The notes under the pieces: generated by a model | The model's input: the letters and a program-made list of their open reading frames with translations, nothing else | Databases searched by the model: none | What the model was told of the DNA's origin: nothing | In this document: in pieces, positions 24,278 through 33,826 of the stretch | Layout of the letters: the number at the start of each line of letters is the position of its first letter | Position numbering within the stretch: position 1 is the first letter of the stretch | NCBI RefSeq assembly: GCF_000191065.1 | Contig: NZ_GL872283.1 | Span: 825,592 to 889,591 of the forward strand | DNA length: 64,000 nucleotides | Origin: Prevotella multiformis DSM 16608 | Lineage (GTDB): Bacteria > Bacteroidota > Bacteroidia > Bacteroidales > Bacteroidaceae | Reading direction: 5' to 3' | Program-made: the position numbers and the translations under genes

Positions 24278-26836
24278 ATGAAACGATATATATTTTTGTT
24301 TCTCGTATTGTTGAGTGTCTGCACCATGCAGGCGCAGCGTGTACGGGTGACGGCACCCAAACACGTGGCGGTGGGCGAGGAATTTCAGGTTGAATATACC
24401 GTATATACGCAGGACATCCATCGGTTCCAGCTGGGGAAGTTGTCGGGCGGCCTTGAGAAAGTTTACGGCCCGGCGACCTCCTCCCAATCCAACTTCCAGT
24501 TCATCGACGGCCATGCGAGCAGCTCGTCTTCTGTCTCGTTCACCTATGTCTTCGTGGCGACAAGGAAAGGAATGCTGAGCATCGGGCCTGCCCGCATCAA
24601 CGTAAACGGACAGGAGCTGGCCTCAACCCCTGTGAGGGTCAGCGCATCCGGCAGTGCGAATGTATCGAGAGCGGCATCCGGCGGCGGCTATTATGACCCG
24701 CAGGACGACCCACGGTCGCCGGCCACCACCATCTCGTCCAAAGACCTGTTCATCAAGGTGAGTGCCAACAAGACCACCGTCTACGAGCAGGAACCGGTAT
24801 TGCTTACCTATAAGGTCTATACGACGAAGAATCTCCGACAGCTGATGGGCAAGATGCCGGACCTGGCCGGCTTCCTCGTACAGGAAGTGGACCTGCCCCA
24901 GCAGAAGACCTTTCATCGGGAGCGTGTCGGAAACCGGGTCTATAACTGTGTCACCTGGAGTGAATACGTCATGTATCCGCAGATGACCGGGACTTTGAAG
25001 GTCCCTTCCCTGACTTTCCATGGCATCATCCAGGAGTCCAACGGCTTCAATCCGTTTGAAGCATTCGGCATTGACGGCGGGACGACGAACATCAAGAAGA
25101 ACATCGTCGCCCCGGGACTGTCTGTCAAAGTGCTTCCGTTGCCAGCCCGGCCTGCCGACTTCTCCGGCGGCGTCGGTCATTTCAACCTCTCCGCCCAGCT
25201 CAACAAGAAGGAGGTGAAGGCTGGCGACCCGGTGACCATCCGTGTGGTGGTCAGCGGAACGGGCAACCTGAAGCTGATCAGACAGCCGGTTATCCAGCTC
25301 CCCAAGGGCTTTGAAGCGTACGATGTCAAGACAACCGACAAGACGCAGCTGACCACAAAAGGGGCGGAGGGCAACATGATTTACGATCAGGTCGTCGTAC
25401 CCCGTCAGGAAGGAGTCGTCTCCATTCCTCCCGTAAAACTGTGCTACTACGACCTGGCGCAGAAGAGATACGTCACGCTCCAGACCGCTCCCATGGACCT
25501 GAAGGTGGCAAGAGGCGACGGTACTGCCAAGGACATCCTGTCTGTCGACCTGCCCAACGAAGACATATTGCCTCTGAAGACAGGCGATAGCTCGCTCGAC
25601 AAGGTCGGCAACCTCTTCTTCGGTTCGGCAGTCTATTATGTCCTCCTCATCCTGCTGCTGGGCACGGGCGGCATCCTTTCTTTCTGCTACCGTGACCGTT
25701 TCGCCCACCGTGTGGACATGGTGCTGAAGCGCGGGAAGAATGCCAACCGCATCGCTTCCGGCCGTCTGCACGAAGCCGAGCTGCTGATGTTGAAGAACAA
25801 GAACCTTGAGTTCTACGACGAAGTGCTGCAGACCCTGTGGGGGTATGCCGCCGATAAACTGAACCTGCCGGTTGAACAGCTGTCACGTGACAACATCAGC
25901 GGACAGCTCGACAAGATCAGCGTATCGAAGGAGGTCATCGGCAATTACATTGCAGCCATTGACGAATGTGAGTTCGAACGGTATGCTCCAGGCGATGAGA
26001 AAGGAAATATGAAACGGACACTTGGCACGGCCATGAAGGCGATCGCCGACATGGAAGAGGCGATCAAAGGAACGAATCCCCCCGCAAGGAAGAAGCATCT
26101 CTGCTTCCTTCTTGTCTGTCTGTCGGTCTGCTCCCTGCAGCTCTCTGCACAGACAAAGGCCGATGTCGACAAGATGTATCAGAAAGGCAATTACCAGCAG
26201 GCGGTCAGAGGCTATGAGAAGCTGCTGAAGCAAGGTGAATCGGCCGCCCTGTATTACAATCTCGGCAACAGCTATTACCGGCTTGACAACATCCCCCATG
26301 CCGTCCTGTCCTATGAGCGGGCACAGCTCCTCGCCCCCAGCGACGAGGATATCCGCTTCAATCTCCAGCTGGCACAGTCGAAGACGATCGACAACCTGAC
26401 CCCGGAGTCGGAGATGTTCTTCGTCACGTGGTACAAGGCGCTGGTCAATTTCCTGAGCGTGGACTGCTGGGCTTTCCTGAGCCTTGCCTGTCTGTTCCTG
26501 TCGCTCGCCGCCCTTGTCGTTTACCTTTTCGTCGAGTCGGATAGCTTCCGCAAGGCGGCAAAGGCGGCGGTGCCCGTCTTCTTCTTCCTGTTCCTGCTGG
26601 ATACTTTCTTTGCCGTCCAGCAGGTATATCTGCTGGATTCGGACGACCATGGCATCATCATGTCGTCCTCCGCCGTTGTGAGGAAGACCCCCGACCAGCA
26701 ATCGGCTGAAGCCTTCATCCTGCATGAGGGCTCCAAGGTCAGGATCATCGACCACAGCATGAGCCAGTGGACGGAGATCCAGCTGAGCGACGGCCGGCAG
26801 GGATGGGTCAGAACCCGACATATAGAGGCGATTTAA
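24278..26836 (+). CDS. BatD-BatE fusion protein
   Basis: One uninterrupted frame of 852 residues joins two normally separate aerotolerance proteins. Residues 1-590 are BatD: signal peptide (MKRYIFLFLVLLSVCTMQAQ), large beta-rich periplasmic region (VTAPKHVAVGEEFQVEYTVY; NKTTVYEQEPVLLTYKVYTT), a transmembrane helix at about 452-470 and a cytoplasmic helical region. Residues 592-852 are BatE: an internal signal-like segment (HLCFLLVCLSVCSLQLSAQ, about 607-625), TPR repeats, two transmembrane helices (about 720-770) and an SH3-like C-terminal domain (about 785-852). There is no stop between the halves, but Met592 (ATG at 26051) directly precedes the internal signal and could serve as a separate BatE start. 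The fusion call is read directly from the sequence. Confidence 0.85.
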   Translation: MKRYIFLFLVLLSVCTMQAQRVRVTAPKHVAVGEEFQVEYTVYTQDIHRFQLGKLSGGLEKVYGPATSSQSNFQFIDGHASSSSSVSFTYVFVATRKGMLSIGPARINVNGQELASTPVRVSASGSANVSRAASGGGYYDPQDDPRSPATTISSKDLFIKVSANKTTVYEQEPVLLTYKVYTTKNLRQLMGKMPDLAGFLVQEVDLPQQKTFHRERVGNRVYNCVTWSEYVMYPQMTGTLKVPSLTFHGIIQESNGFNPFEAFGIDGGTTNIKKNIVAPGLSVKVLPLPARPADFSGGVGHFNLSAQLNKKEVKAGDPVTIRVVVSGTGNLKLIRQPVIQLPKGFEAYDVKTTDKTQLTTKGAEGNMIYDQVVVPRQEGVVSIPPVKLCYYDLAQKRYVTLQTAPMDLKVARGDGTAKDILSVDLPNEDILPLKTGDSSLDKVGNLFFGSAVYYVLLILLLGTGGILSFCYRDRFAHRVDMVLKRGKNANRIASGRLHEAELLMLKNKNLEFYDEVLQTLWGYAADKLNLPVEQLSRDNISGQLDKISVSKEVIGNYIAAIDECEFERYAPGDEKGNMKRTLGTAMKAIADMEEAIKGTNPPARKKHLCFLLVCLSVCSLQLSAQTKADVDKMYQKGNYQQAVRGYEKLLKQGESAALYYNLGNSYYRLDNIPHAVLSYERAQLLAPSDEDIRFNLQLAQSKTIDNLTPESEMFFVTWYKALVNFLSVDCWAFLSLACLFLSLAALVVYLFVESDSFRKAAKAAVPVFFFLFLLDTFFAVQQVYLLDSDDHGIIMSSSAVVRKTPDQQSAEAFILHEGSKVRIIDHSMSQWTEIQLSDGRQGWVRTRHIEAI

Positions 26837-26863
26837 CACACATTTCCACAGGAGACCCGGACG

Positions 26864-27559
26864 ATGGATTTAGACGCTCTGCAAGAACTGGACAAAACGG
26901 TGCTGCTCGCTTTCAATGGAAGCGGCAACCTCTTCATGGACTATTTTGTGCTCACGCTGACATCCGCCTACACATGGATAGCCTTCTATGTGTCCCTGCT
27001 CTATCTGGTCGTCAAGAACAATGAGAACTGGCTCAAGATCGTACTCGTCATCGGCGCGGTAGCATTGGGGCTGATGATCGTCGACGGCGCCAATCTTGCT
27101 TTCGTCAAGCCCTTCGTTGCCCGGCTCCGGCCTCTGGAAGCCCCCGGCCTGCAAGGACTTGTCGTTCCGGCGGAGCACTACCGGGCGGAGGGTTACAGTT
27201 TCTTCTCCTCCCATGCGGCCAACGCCTTTGTCGTGGCGGTATTCTTCGCCCTGCTGGTACGCGACCGCTTCTTCACCGCCATCCTGGTTGCATGGAGCAC
27301 CGTCGTCTCGCTCACGCGGCTTTATCTCGGCGTACACTATCCCTCCGATGTCCTCACCGGCATGTTGTCCGGTTCGGCCGTCGCCGTGTTCGTCTACGGT
27401 CTGTACCGCCGCCTCTATATCCGGTGCAGCGACAAGCTGCACTATATATCCACCAAGTACACGCGGACAGGTTACAGTTTCGCCGATGTTGACGCCGTCC
27501 TCTGCATCCTCCTGCTGACATTCATCTATGCGGCTTTCCGTGCCGTCTTATCCATATAA
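26864..27559 (+). CDS. PAP2-family phosphatase
   Basis: Polytopic inner-membrane phosphatase of 231 residues. The three PAP2 motifs are present in order: KPFVARLRP (KxxxxxxRP), YSFFSSHAANAF (PSGH with Pro-Ser-Gly replaced by Ser-Ser in front of the catalytic His) and TRLYLGVHYPSDV (SRxxxxxHxxxD). Family members dephosphorylate undecaprenyl pyrophosphate, phosphatidylglycerol phosphate or lipid A; the substrate cannot be assigned. It starts 27 nt after the bat operon and its end lies 10 nt before queA, so it may be read through from the bat genes. Confidence 0.88.
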   Translation: MDLDALQELDKTVLLAFNGSGNLFMDYFVLTLTSAYTWIAFYVSLLYLVVKNNENWLKIVLVIGAVALGLMIVDGANLAFVKPFVARLRPLEAPGLQGLVVPAEHYRAEGYSFFSSHAANAFVVAVFFALLVRDRFFTAILVAWSTVVSLTRLYLGVHYPSDVLTGMLSGSAVAVFVYGLYRRLYIRCSDKLHYISTKYTRTGYSFADVDAVLCILLLTFIYAAFRAVLSI

Positions 27560-27569
27560 ACAGAAAATC

Positions 27570-28841
27570 ATGGCTGAAGATACAAAGCATATCTGCATTT
27601 CCGATTACAGTTATCCGCTTCCCGACAGTCGTATCGCCAAGTTCCCGCTGGCCGAGCGCGACCACAGCAAACTCCTGCTTTACAGGCATGGAGAGGTGTC
27701 GGAAGATACATTCTACCGTCTTCCGGAATATCTGCCGGAAGGGGCGCTGATGGTGTTCAACAACACGAAGGTCATCCAGGCGCGCATGCACTTCCGCAAG
27801 GAGACGGGGGCCCTCATCGAGGTGTTCCTCATGGAGCCGGCCCGGCCTACCGACTACGAACTGATGTTCCAGACGAACCATGCGTGTGCATGGCTCTGCA
27901 TGGTCGGCAACCTCAAGAAATGGAAGGAGGGGTCGCTGAAGCGTGTGTTTGAGATCAAGGGACACAGGCTGACGCTCACGGCGGCCATGGACCGCAGCAG
28001 GGAACAGGAACTGGCAGGCGGCACCCATCACTGGATCAGCTTCGAGTGGGACAATACGAACGTGTCGTTTGCCGAAATCCTCGAAGCGGTGGGCGAACTG
28101 CCCATCCCGCCCTATCTCAACCGCGCCACCGAGGAGAGTGACAAGGAAACTTACCAGACGGTCTACTCCAAGGTCAAAGGCTCTGTGGCCGCACCGACGG
28201 CAGGGCTGCATTTCACGGACAAGGTGCTGAAATCCTTGGACGGACACGGAATCGACCGGGAGGAACTGACGCTCCACGTGGGGGCCGGCACTTTCAAGCC
28301 GGTGAAGAGCCGTGAGATCGAAGGACACAGCATGCATACAGAGTTTGTCGTCGTCCGCCGGCAGACCTTGGAAAAGCTCCTGAAGCACGGCTGCTGTGCC
28401 ATTGCCGTAGGGACGACGAGTGTCCGCACGCTGGAAAGCCTCTATTACATGGGTGTCAAGCTCGTGTCAGATCCTGATGCGGCCGAGAAAGATCTCCATG
28501 TCGACCAATGGGAACCTTACGACCTGCCGCATAATGCGGAGGGACTGGTGGAAGTGGACGGCAGGGCGGTGACCGTAGAAGATGCCGTCAGGCAGCTGCT
28601 CGCCTATCTGGACAGAGACGGCCTGGACGTGCTGCATTCAAGCACACAGATCATCATAGCCCCGGGATATGACTACAAGATTGTGAAGATCCTTGTGACC
28701 AATTTCCATCAGCCGCAATCCACGCTGCTGCTCCTGGTCAGTGCCTTCGTGAAAGGCGACTGGCGCAAGATCTACGATTATGCGCTCAGCCACGAATTCC
28801 GCTTCCTGAGCTACGGCGACTCGTCCCTGCTGATTCCGTGA
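27570..28841 (+). CDS. queA: tRNA ribosyltransferase-isomerase QueA
   Basis: Transfers and isomerises the ribosyl part of SAM onto 7-aminomethyl-7-deazaguanine in tRNA, giving epoxyqueuosine. Recognisable blocks are DSRIAKFPLAERDHSKLLLY near the start, GALMVFNNTKVIQARM, the family motif GSVAAPTAGLHFTDKVL, HVGAGTFKPV, AVGTTSVRTLE and TNFHQPQSTLLLLVSAF. At 423 residues it is about 65 longer than the E. coli enzyme, which is normal for Bacteroidetes. The start is the ATG at 27570; upstream in-frame codons overlap the PAP2 gene. Confidence 0.93.
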   Translation: MAEDTKHICISDYSYPLPDSRIAKFPLAERDHSKLLLYRHGEVSEDTFYRLPEYLPEGALMVFNNTKVIQARMHFRKETGALIEVFLMEPARPTDYELMFQTNHACAWLCMVGNLKKWKEGSLKRVFEIKGHRLTLTAAMDRSREQELAGGTHHWISFEWDNTNVSFAEILEAVGELPIPPYLNRATEESDKETYQTVYSKVKGSVAAPTAGLHFTDKVLKSLDGHGIDREELTLHVGAGTFKPVKSREIEGHSMHTEFVVVRRQTLEKLLKHGCCAIAVGTTSVRTLESLYYMGVKLVSDPDAAEKDLHVDQWEPYDLPHNAEGLVEVDGRAVTVEDAVRQLLAYLDRDGLDVLHSSTQIIIAPGYDYKIVKILVTNFHQPQSTLLLLVSAFVKGDWRKIYDYALSHEFRFLSYGDSSLLIP

Positions 28842-28856
28842 CACCGCCGGGACGAA

Positions 28857-28938
28857 GATTCCCAACCGGTCGGGAACACGCGTACCGGACGTTGGGAACG
28901 CGGGTACCGGCCGTTGGGAACAATACTCCCGGCCGTGG
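28857..28938. repeat. 22-nt-period palindromic array, GTTCCC family (b)
   Basis: GGGAAC recurs at 28872, 28894 and 28916, exactly 22 nt apart. On the minus strand the units start GTTCCCAAC or GTTCCCGAC and contain a palindromic GGTACC-like core; a decayed fourth unit follows. It is the same GTTCCC family as 12213-12290 but in opposite orientation. The array starts 16 nt after the queA stop. Confidence 0.85.
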
Positions 28939-29054
28939 GTGACAGGGATGCGGACCGGCCGGGCGCAGCCTTCTGGACAGCCGGCTCCGTACCGGCAGGT
29001 ATGGCTTGCAGAACCGGTCGTACCGCCCATTTAATTTCAAACAACAGTAAAGAC

Positions 29055-30275
29055 ATGAAAATAGGAGACAAAGTCAGATTTCTGAGTGATACCGGCGGTG
29101 GCGTCATCGCAGGTTTCAAAGGCCGGCTCGTACTGGTCGAAGACGAAGACGGATTCCAGATACCGACACCTGCCAGTGAGGTTGTCGTGGTGGAAGACAC
29201 CGCAGCCGATCGTGCCAGATTGCGTATCGACCAGCAGCAGCGCAGGATAGAGAAAGGTGAGGACAGACGCAGCATCAGGCAGCGTCTTGCCGCCGCAGAC
29301 ACGGATGAAGAAGGGACGGAAGAGAACTGGCGTGAGGCAGATGCCGATGCGCAGCCTGACGACGCCCCCTCCATCAACTTTGTGGCTCCGGTGAAAGAAC
29401 GGGCGGGGGGCGACGGACTGTCGGTCTATCTGGCCTTCATGCCTGCTGATGTAAAGAACCTCTCGACCACCCGCTTCCAGTCGTATCTCGTCAACGATTC
29501 CAACTATTACATCCACTTCGCCTACGCCGTGAAGGATGAGGAGCAGTGGAACCTCAAGAGGGCAGGCGAACTGGAACCGAACATGAAACTGCTTGTCGAG
29601 GACTTTACGCTTGCCGACCTCAACGGCATGCTGCACGGCTGCATCCAGTTCCATGCTTACAAGAAGGACAGGCCCTTCACGCTCAAGCCGGCCTGCGACA
29701 TCCAGGTAAACATAGATGCAGTGAAGTTCTACAAACTCAACACCTTCCGTGAGAGCGTGTTCTTCGAGCAGCCGGCGCTGGTCTATACGCTGGTAGAGAA
29801 AGACAGACCCGGCGGCCATCCGATGCTCGAACCGCTGACAAGCAGGCCGGAGGACGAGGCGGCGGCGAAGCTGAAGGGCGGCAGTCCTGCTCCGAGCCGT
29901 ATTGCCAGAGAGGCGTTTGAGAAGAAGAAGGGAGAACTTTCCCTGCGTTACGGCGGAGAAGGCAGGAAGCCGGCGAAGCAGGTGCTCAATGCCGACAAGA
30001 TAGTCATCGACCTCCATGCCGGCCAGTTGCTGGAAACGACGGCGGGCATGTCGGCGGCCGACATTCTGGACTATCAGCTGGAGGTGTTCCGCCGGACCCT
30101 TGAGCAGTACAAGTCGCAGCCGGGCATGAAACTCATCTTCATCCACGGGAAAGGGGAAGGCGTATTGCGCCATGCCATCATCCACGAGCTGAACTACAGA
30201 TACAAGCGTTATCCTTATCAGGACGCATCCTTCCGCGAATACGGCTATGGAGCCACACAGGTAACAATCAGATAA
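29055..30275 (+). CDS. DUF2027 and Smr-domain protein
   Basis: Protein of 406 residues. It starts MKIGDKVRFLSDTGGGVIAG with an SH3-like KOW-type segment (DEDGFQIPTPASEVVVVE), has a charged coiled region (about 55-110), a central DUF2027 domain (SVYLAFMPADVKNLSTTRFQ onward) and ends in an Smr domain (DLHAGQLLET and IFIHGKGEGVLRHAIIHEL). The Smr domain is the nuclease domain of MutS2; here it has the HGKG motif. The MutS ATPase part is absent. A role in nucleic acid processing is likely from the family; the partner is unknown. The start is chosen at ATG 29055, past the palindromic array; a longer frame from 28914 would read through repeat-like sequence. Confidence 0.8.
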   Translation: MKIGDKVRFLSDTGGGVIAGFKGRLVLVEDEDGFQIPTPASEVVVVEDTAADRARLRIDQQQRRIEKGEDRRSIRQRLAAADTDEEGTEENWREADADAQPDDAPSINFVAPVKERAGGDGLSVYLAFMPADVKNLSTTRFQSYLVNDSNYYIHFAYAVKDEEQWNLKRAGELEPNMKLLVEDFTLADLNGMLHGCIQFHAYKKDRPFTLKPACDIQVNIDAVKFYKLNTFRESVFFEQPALVYTLVEKDRPGGHPMLEPLTSRPEDEAAAKLKGGSPAPSRIAREAFEKKKGELSLRYGGEGRKPAKQVLNADKIVIDLHAGQLLETTAGMSAADILDYQLEVFRRTLEQYKSQPGMKLIFIHGKGEGVLRHAIIHELNYRYKRYPYQDASFREYGYGATQVTIR

Positions 30276-30287
30276 AACAACGGTCTT

Positions 30288-32258
30288 ATGAAGTACGGTC
30301 TTATAAAGGTCGCGGCAGCCATTCCCGCAGTGAAGGTCGCCGACACGAAGTTCAATCTCGCCGAGACGGAGAAGCAGATAGCGATCGCCGAAGGGAAAGG
30401 CGTGGAGGTCATTGTCTTCCCCGAGCTGTCGCTGACAGGCTATTCCTGTCAGGATCTCTTCCATCAGCAGCTGTTGCTGGACAATGCCGAGCAGGCGGTC
30501 CTGTCCCTCCTCGACTTCACCCGGCAGCTGGACATCACTGCCATCGTCGGTGCGCCGGTCGCCGTCGGGCCGTTGCTCCTGAACTGTGCGCTGGTCATCC
30601 AGCAGGGCAGGCTGCTGGGCATCGTTGCCAAGACGTTCCTCCCGAATTACAGCGAGTTCTACGAGAAGCGGTGGTTTGCCTCTTCACAGGACCTGCGCCC
30701 ACAGCGCATCCACTTTGCCGGTCACCGCATCCTCGTCACTCCTGACATGCAGATTTTCCGTACGGCACAGGGGGCGAAGTTCGCCATCGAGATCTGCGAA
30801 GACGTGTGGGCGCCGACACCGCCCAGCAATCATCTCGCACTGGCTGGTGCGGAAATCATCTTCAACCTCTCTGCCAGCGACGAGCTCATTGGCAAGCATG
30901 CCTACCTGAAGTCGCTCCTTGCCCAGCAGAGTGCGCGTACCATCAGCGGTTACGTTTACAGCAGCTGCGGTTTCGGCGAGAGCACGCAGGATGTCGTCTA
31001 CGGTGGCAATGCCCTGATCTTCGAGAACGGGTCGCTGCTGGAGCAGTCTGACCGTTTCCGGCTCGATGCACAGCTGATCATCTCCGAGATCGACGTGGAA
31101 CGGTTGCGCAGCGAACGCCGCACGAACAGTACCTTCGTCAATGCGCAGCGTCCCGTGGCAGCCGGGCTGGCTGGCATCACAGGGCAGGCGGGAGAGCTGG
31201 GGATGCGGGTGGACTGTCTGCCGCCGGCCAATCCCATGCGTGAGTTCACGCTCACACGCCGCTTTACGCCCCATCCGTTCATTCCCGGCACGGAGAACAT
31301 GAAAGACGTCTGCGAGGAGATCTTCAACATCCAGGTCAGCGGACTGGCTAAAAGACTGGTCCATACGAACTGCCGGACGGTCATCATCGGCATCAGCGGC
31401 GGTCTGGACTCCACGCTCGCCCTGCTCGTTGCCGTCAGGACTTTCGACAAGCTGGGACTTGACCGCAAGGGAATCGTGGGAGTCACCATGCCGGGATTCG
31501 GTACGACCGACCGTACCTATCGCAACGCCATGACGCTCATGGAGAACCTCGGCATCACGATACGTGAAGTCAATATCGCCGCTTCTGTATTGCAGCATTT
31601 CAAGGACATCGGACATGATGCTGCCGTGCATGACGTGACGTATGAGAATGCACAGGCCCGTGAGCGTACGCAGATCCTGATGGATCTGAGCAATCAGCTG
31701 GGCGGACTTGTCATCGGTACAGGCGACCTCAGCGAACTGGCTTTGGGCTGGTGTACTTACAACGGCGACCACATGAGCATGTATGCCGTGAACGTGAGTG
31801 TGCCGAAAACGCTCACACAGTATCTTGTCCGTTACGTGGCGGAGAACAGTGTGGACGAGACTTCCCGAAGGACGCTGAACGATATTGTCGATACGCCGAT
31901 CTCGCCGGAACTGACACCGGCCGACGACAAAGGCGACATCGCCCAGAAGACGGAAGACCTCGTCGGCCCCTATGAACTGCACGACTTCTTCCTCTACTAT
32001 GTCCTCCGCTGCGGTTTCCGTCCGTCGAAGATTTACTGGCTGGCGCAGAATACCTTCCAGGGTGTCTATGCCGACGGGGTGATCCTGCATTGGCTGCGCA
32101 TCTTCTTCCGCCGTTTCTTCTCCCAGCAGTTCAAGCGGTCCTGTCTGCCCGACGGGCCGAAGGTGGGCAGTGTGAGCCTTTCTCCGCGCGGCGACTGGCG
32201 GATGCCGTCGGATGCCATGTCGACCGACTGGCTCAATGAGTTGGAAGGACTGTCATGA
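30288..32258 (+). CDS. nadE: Glutamine-dependent NAD+ synthetase
   Basis: Converts nicotinate adenine dinucleotide to NAD+ with ammonia from glutamine. The 656-residue protein is the two-domain form: an N-terminal nitrilase-type glutaminase with Glu in FPELSLTGYS, Lys in KTFLPNYSEF and Cys in EICEDVWAPT, and a C-terminal synthetase with the PP-loop SGGLDSTL and the NAD-synthetase blocks GTGDLSELALGW and NGDHMSMYAVN. Its stop overlaps the start of the next gene by 4 nt (ATGA). Confidence 0.95.
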   Translation: MKYGLIKVAAAIPAVKVADTKFNLAETEKQIAIAEGKGVEVIVFPELSLTGYSCQDLFHQQLLLDNAEQAVLSLLDFTRQLDITAIVGAPVAVGPLLLNCALVIQQGRLLGIVAKTFLPNYSEFYEKRWFASSQDLRPQRIHFAGHRILVTPDMQIFRTAQGAKFAIEICEDVWAPTPPSNHLALAGAEIIFNLSASDELIGKHAYLKSLLAQQSARTISGYVYSSCGFGESTQDVVYGGNALIFENGSLLEQSDRFRLDAQLIISEIDVERLRSERRTNSTFVNAQRPVAAGLAGITGQAGELGMRVDCLPPANPMREFTLTRRFTPHPFIPGTENMKDVCEEIFNIQVSGLAKRLVHTNCRTVIIGISGGLDSTLALLVAVRTFDKLGLDRKGIVGVTMPGFGTTDRTYRNAMTLMENLGITIREVNIAASVLQHFKDIGHDAAVHDVTYENAQARERTQILMDLSNQLGGLVIGTGDLSELALGWCTYNGDHMSMYAVNVSVPKTLTQYLVRYVAENSVDETSRRTLNDIVDTPISPELTPADDKGDIAQKTEDLVGPYELHDFFLYYVLRCGFRPSKIYWLAQNTFQGVYADGVILHWLRIFFRRFFSQQFKRSCLPDGPKVGSVSLSPRGDWRMPSDAMSTDWLNELEGLS

Positions 32259-32779
32259 GACGGCGGCTCCTTTCCTTCGCCCTCTTGCTGATGATTCCTC
32301 TGTGCATGCCCGCACAGGGGAACATTCCTTTGCTCCGGATGCCGGTCATCGACCTGCTGCAATACCAGGTGCAGAAAGGAAAGCGGAGCGTCGCACCTTA
32401 CCTCTTCAGCCAATACGGTCTCCGGCAGATTCAGACGGAACTGGTTGTCAAAGCTGCTGACACACGCCGGCTCTGGGGCTGGCACGTCGCCCCCGACACG
32501 GATTTCGCCCCTGCCAGACAACCGCTTTACCGCCTCTTTGCAAAGAAGGATAACAGCAGTCTCGCCGTGATCGACGACAGGACAGGGGCGTTGCAGATCG
32601 TCTTCTGGGACAAGGCTTACTATCGTATCTTCACACAGGAGCTGACGGCGCACGGCTATCAGCTCCAGCATGTCCAGCCGGCGCGGAATGTTCTCCGTTT
32701 CCAGCGTGAGGGAGTCTCCCTGACGGTGGATATAACCATCTGGTCAGACCTGTATGTCGTTGAACTGCGCAACCGGTAG
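32255..32779 (+). CDS. Small secreted protein after nadE
   Basis: Exported protein of 174 residues: signal peptide MRRRLLSFALLLMIPLCMPA followed by QG. The mature part is beta-rich and aromatic with no motif that I recognise (e.g. LLQYQVQKGKRSVAPYLFSQ and TVDITIWSDLYVVELRN). The ATGA overlap with nadE means translational coupling. It is a conserved-looking hypothetical; nothing in it points to NAD metabolism. Confidence 0.65.
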   Translation: MRRRLLSFALLLMIPLCMPAQGNIPLLRMPVIDLLQYQVQKGKRSVAPYLFSQYGLRQIQTELVVKAADTRRLWGWHVAPDTDFAPARQPLYRLFAKKDNSSLAVIDDRTGALQIVFWDKAYYRIFTQELTAHGYQLQHVQPARNVLRFQREGVSLTVDITIWSDLYVVELRNR

Positions 32780-33088
32780 GTAGCATGTACGGCACGCCAT
32801 GCCGGGCGTACAGGGGCAAGAAGACCCGAAGCCGCTTATACACCGTCTTTGTATTTTCTCTGTCAGGCGGCACCTGCATATCGGCTAAGGCTCCGCCTTT
32901 CTGTCGTTAGGTCTGTTCGTACGCCTTCGGCAGGTTGCCGTGGCAGTCCCGCATGGGTTGACAGGACCGGTAGAAGCCGTCAGGAGAAGACCTGTGTTAA
33001 AGGCCGAGGCGAATGAAAGACAGCAGAGAGAAGCGTTCCGCAGGGGGGCTTTTTCCCCGGGATAGATAAGGTAAGGCGACGGATTCCT
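32780..33088. other. Intergenic region, nothing recognised
   Basis: About 310 bp between convergent transcription units. I find no gene, promoter or repeat before the perfect hairpin at 33094. Confidence 0.5.
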
Positions 33089-33143
33089 AAAAAAATGTGT
33101 CAGACAGGCAATCTTCAGGACTTGATTGCCTGTCTGACACATT
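33089..33143 (-). terminator. Perfect 20-bp hairpin terminator
   Basis: AATGTGTCAGACAGGCAATC (33094-33113) and GATTGCCTGTCTGACACATT (33124-33143) are perfectly complementary around a 10-nt loop. On the minus strand the stem is followed by seven T (complement of 33089-33095), so it terminates the leftward unit ending at 33164. It may also slow rightward transcription. Confidence 0.85.
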
Positions 33144-33163
33144 CTTATTATCAGTACTTATTG

Positions 33164-33814
33164 TCAGTAAATCACTTCATCCACCAGCTGGTCATGTTCA
33201 TCTGTCGGGATGGAAGGAAGAGCCTGGAACGGAAAGCAGATACCGAGTTTGTAAGCATTGGTGAGGAGGGGAAGGAAGCGGTCGTAATATCCTTTCCCAC
33301 GGCCGAGGCGGTGGCGTCCGGCATCGAACGCCATCCCTGGAATCAATGCGAAAGTGATGGAAGGGAAGTCCGTAAAGGCCTCGCCGACAGGTTCGAGAAT
33401 GCCATAGGAACTTTCCCTGAAAGAAGCGGGAGAGGTGTAATGGCGTATCTCCATCTCTGTATCGCTGATGACTACCGGGAGCAGTACCTTCTTTCCCTCG
33501 GCATGAAGGCGGCGGATGAGGGTGTGGGTATAGACCTCATCGGGCAGAGAATTGTAGAGCAGTACGGTTCCGGCCGCCCGCAGACGGGGGTGAGCCAGGA
33601 CGCGCCGGACGAGGGAGGCCGACTGGCCGACCAGTTCCTCGTTTGTAAACTGCTTCTTGAGAGAGCGGACATAACGGCGGAGTTCCTGCTTGGAGACCTG
33701 CTCCAGCCCCTCTCTCGGGGAGAGAGGCGTGCCTGTCCGGAGCCGATCAGGCGGAAGTGGAGCGTCAGACGGCGTGCCGGATGCCGGTGGACTTGATTCA
33801 GCTGGATGTTTCAT
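33164..33814 (-). CDS. 5-formyltetrahydrofolate cyclo-ligase
   Basis: ATP-dependent conversion of 5-formyl-THF to 5,10-methenyl-THF. The core (from about residue 40) has the start KQELRRYVRSLKKQFTNEEL, the substrate loop SLPDEVYTHTLI and the signature RLGRGKGYYDRFLP. The first 35 residues are Pro/Ser-rich and unlike the family, so the true start may be internal, although no better ATG is seen. It follows the S41 protease gene by 12 nt and ends at the strong hairpin terminator. Confidence 0.88.
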   Translation of the reverse strand: MKHPAESSPPASGTPSDAPLPPDRLRTGTPLSPREGLEQVSKQELRRYVRSLKKQFTNEELVGQSASLVRRVLAHPRLRAAGTVLLYNSLPDEVYTHTLIRRLHAEGKKVLLPVVISDTEMEIRHYTSPASFRESSYGILEPVGEAFTDFPSITFALIPGMAFDAGRHRLGRGKGYYDRFLPLLTNAYKLGICFPFQALPSIPTDEHDQLVDEVIY

Positions 33815-33826
33815 GACTTCAGTATT

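Noticed and set aside
22639..24360. 573-codon open frame on the minus strand opposite batB and batC
   Set aside because: Shadow of GC-rich coding sequence; Leu/Val-rich translation comes from the Lys/Gln-rich BatC tail on the other strand.
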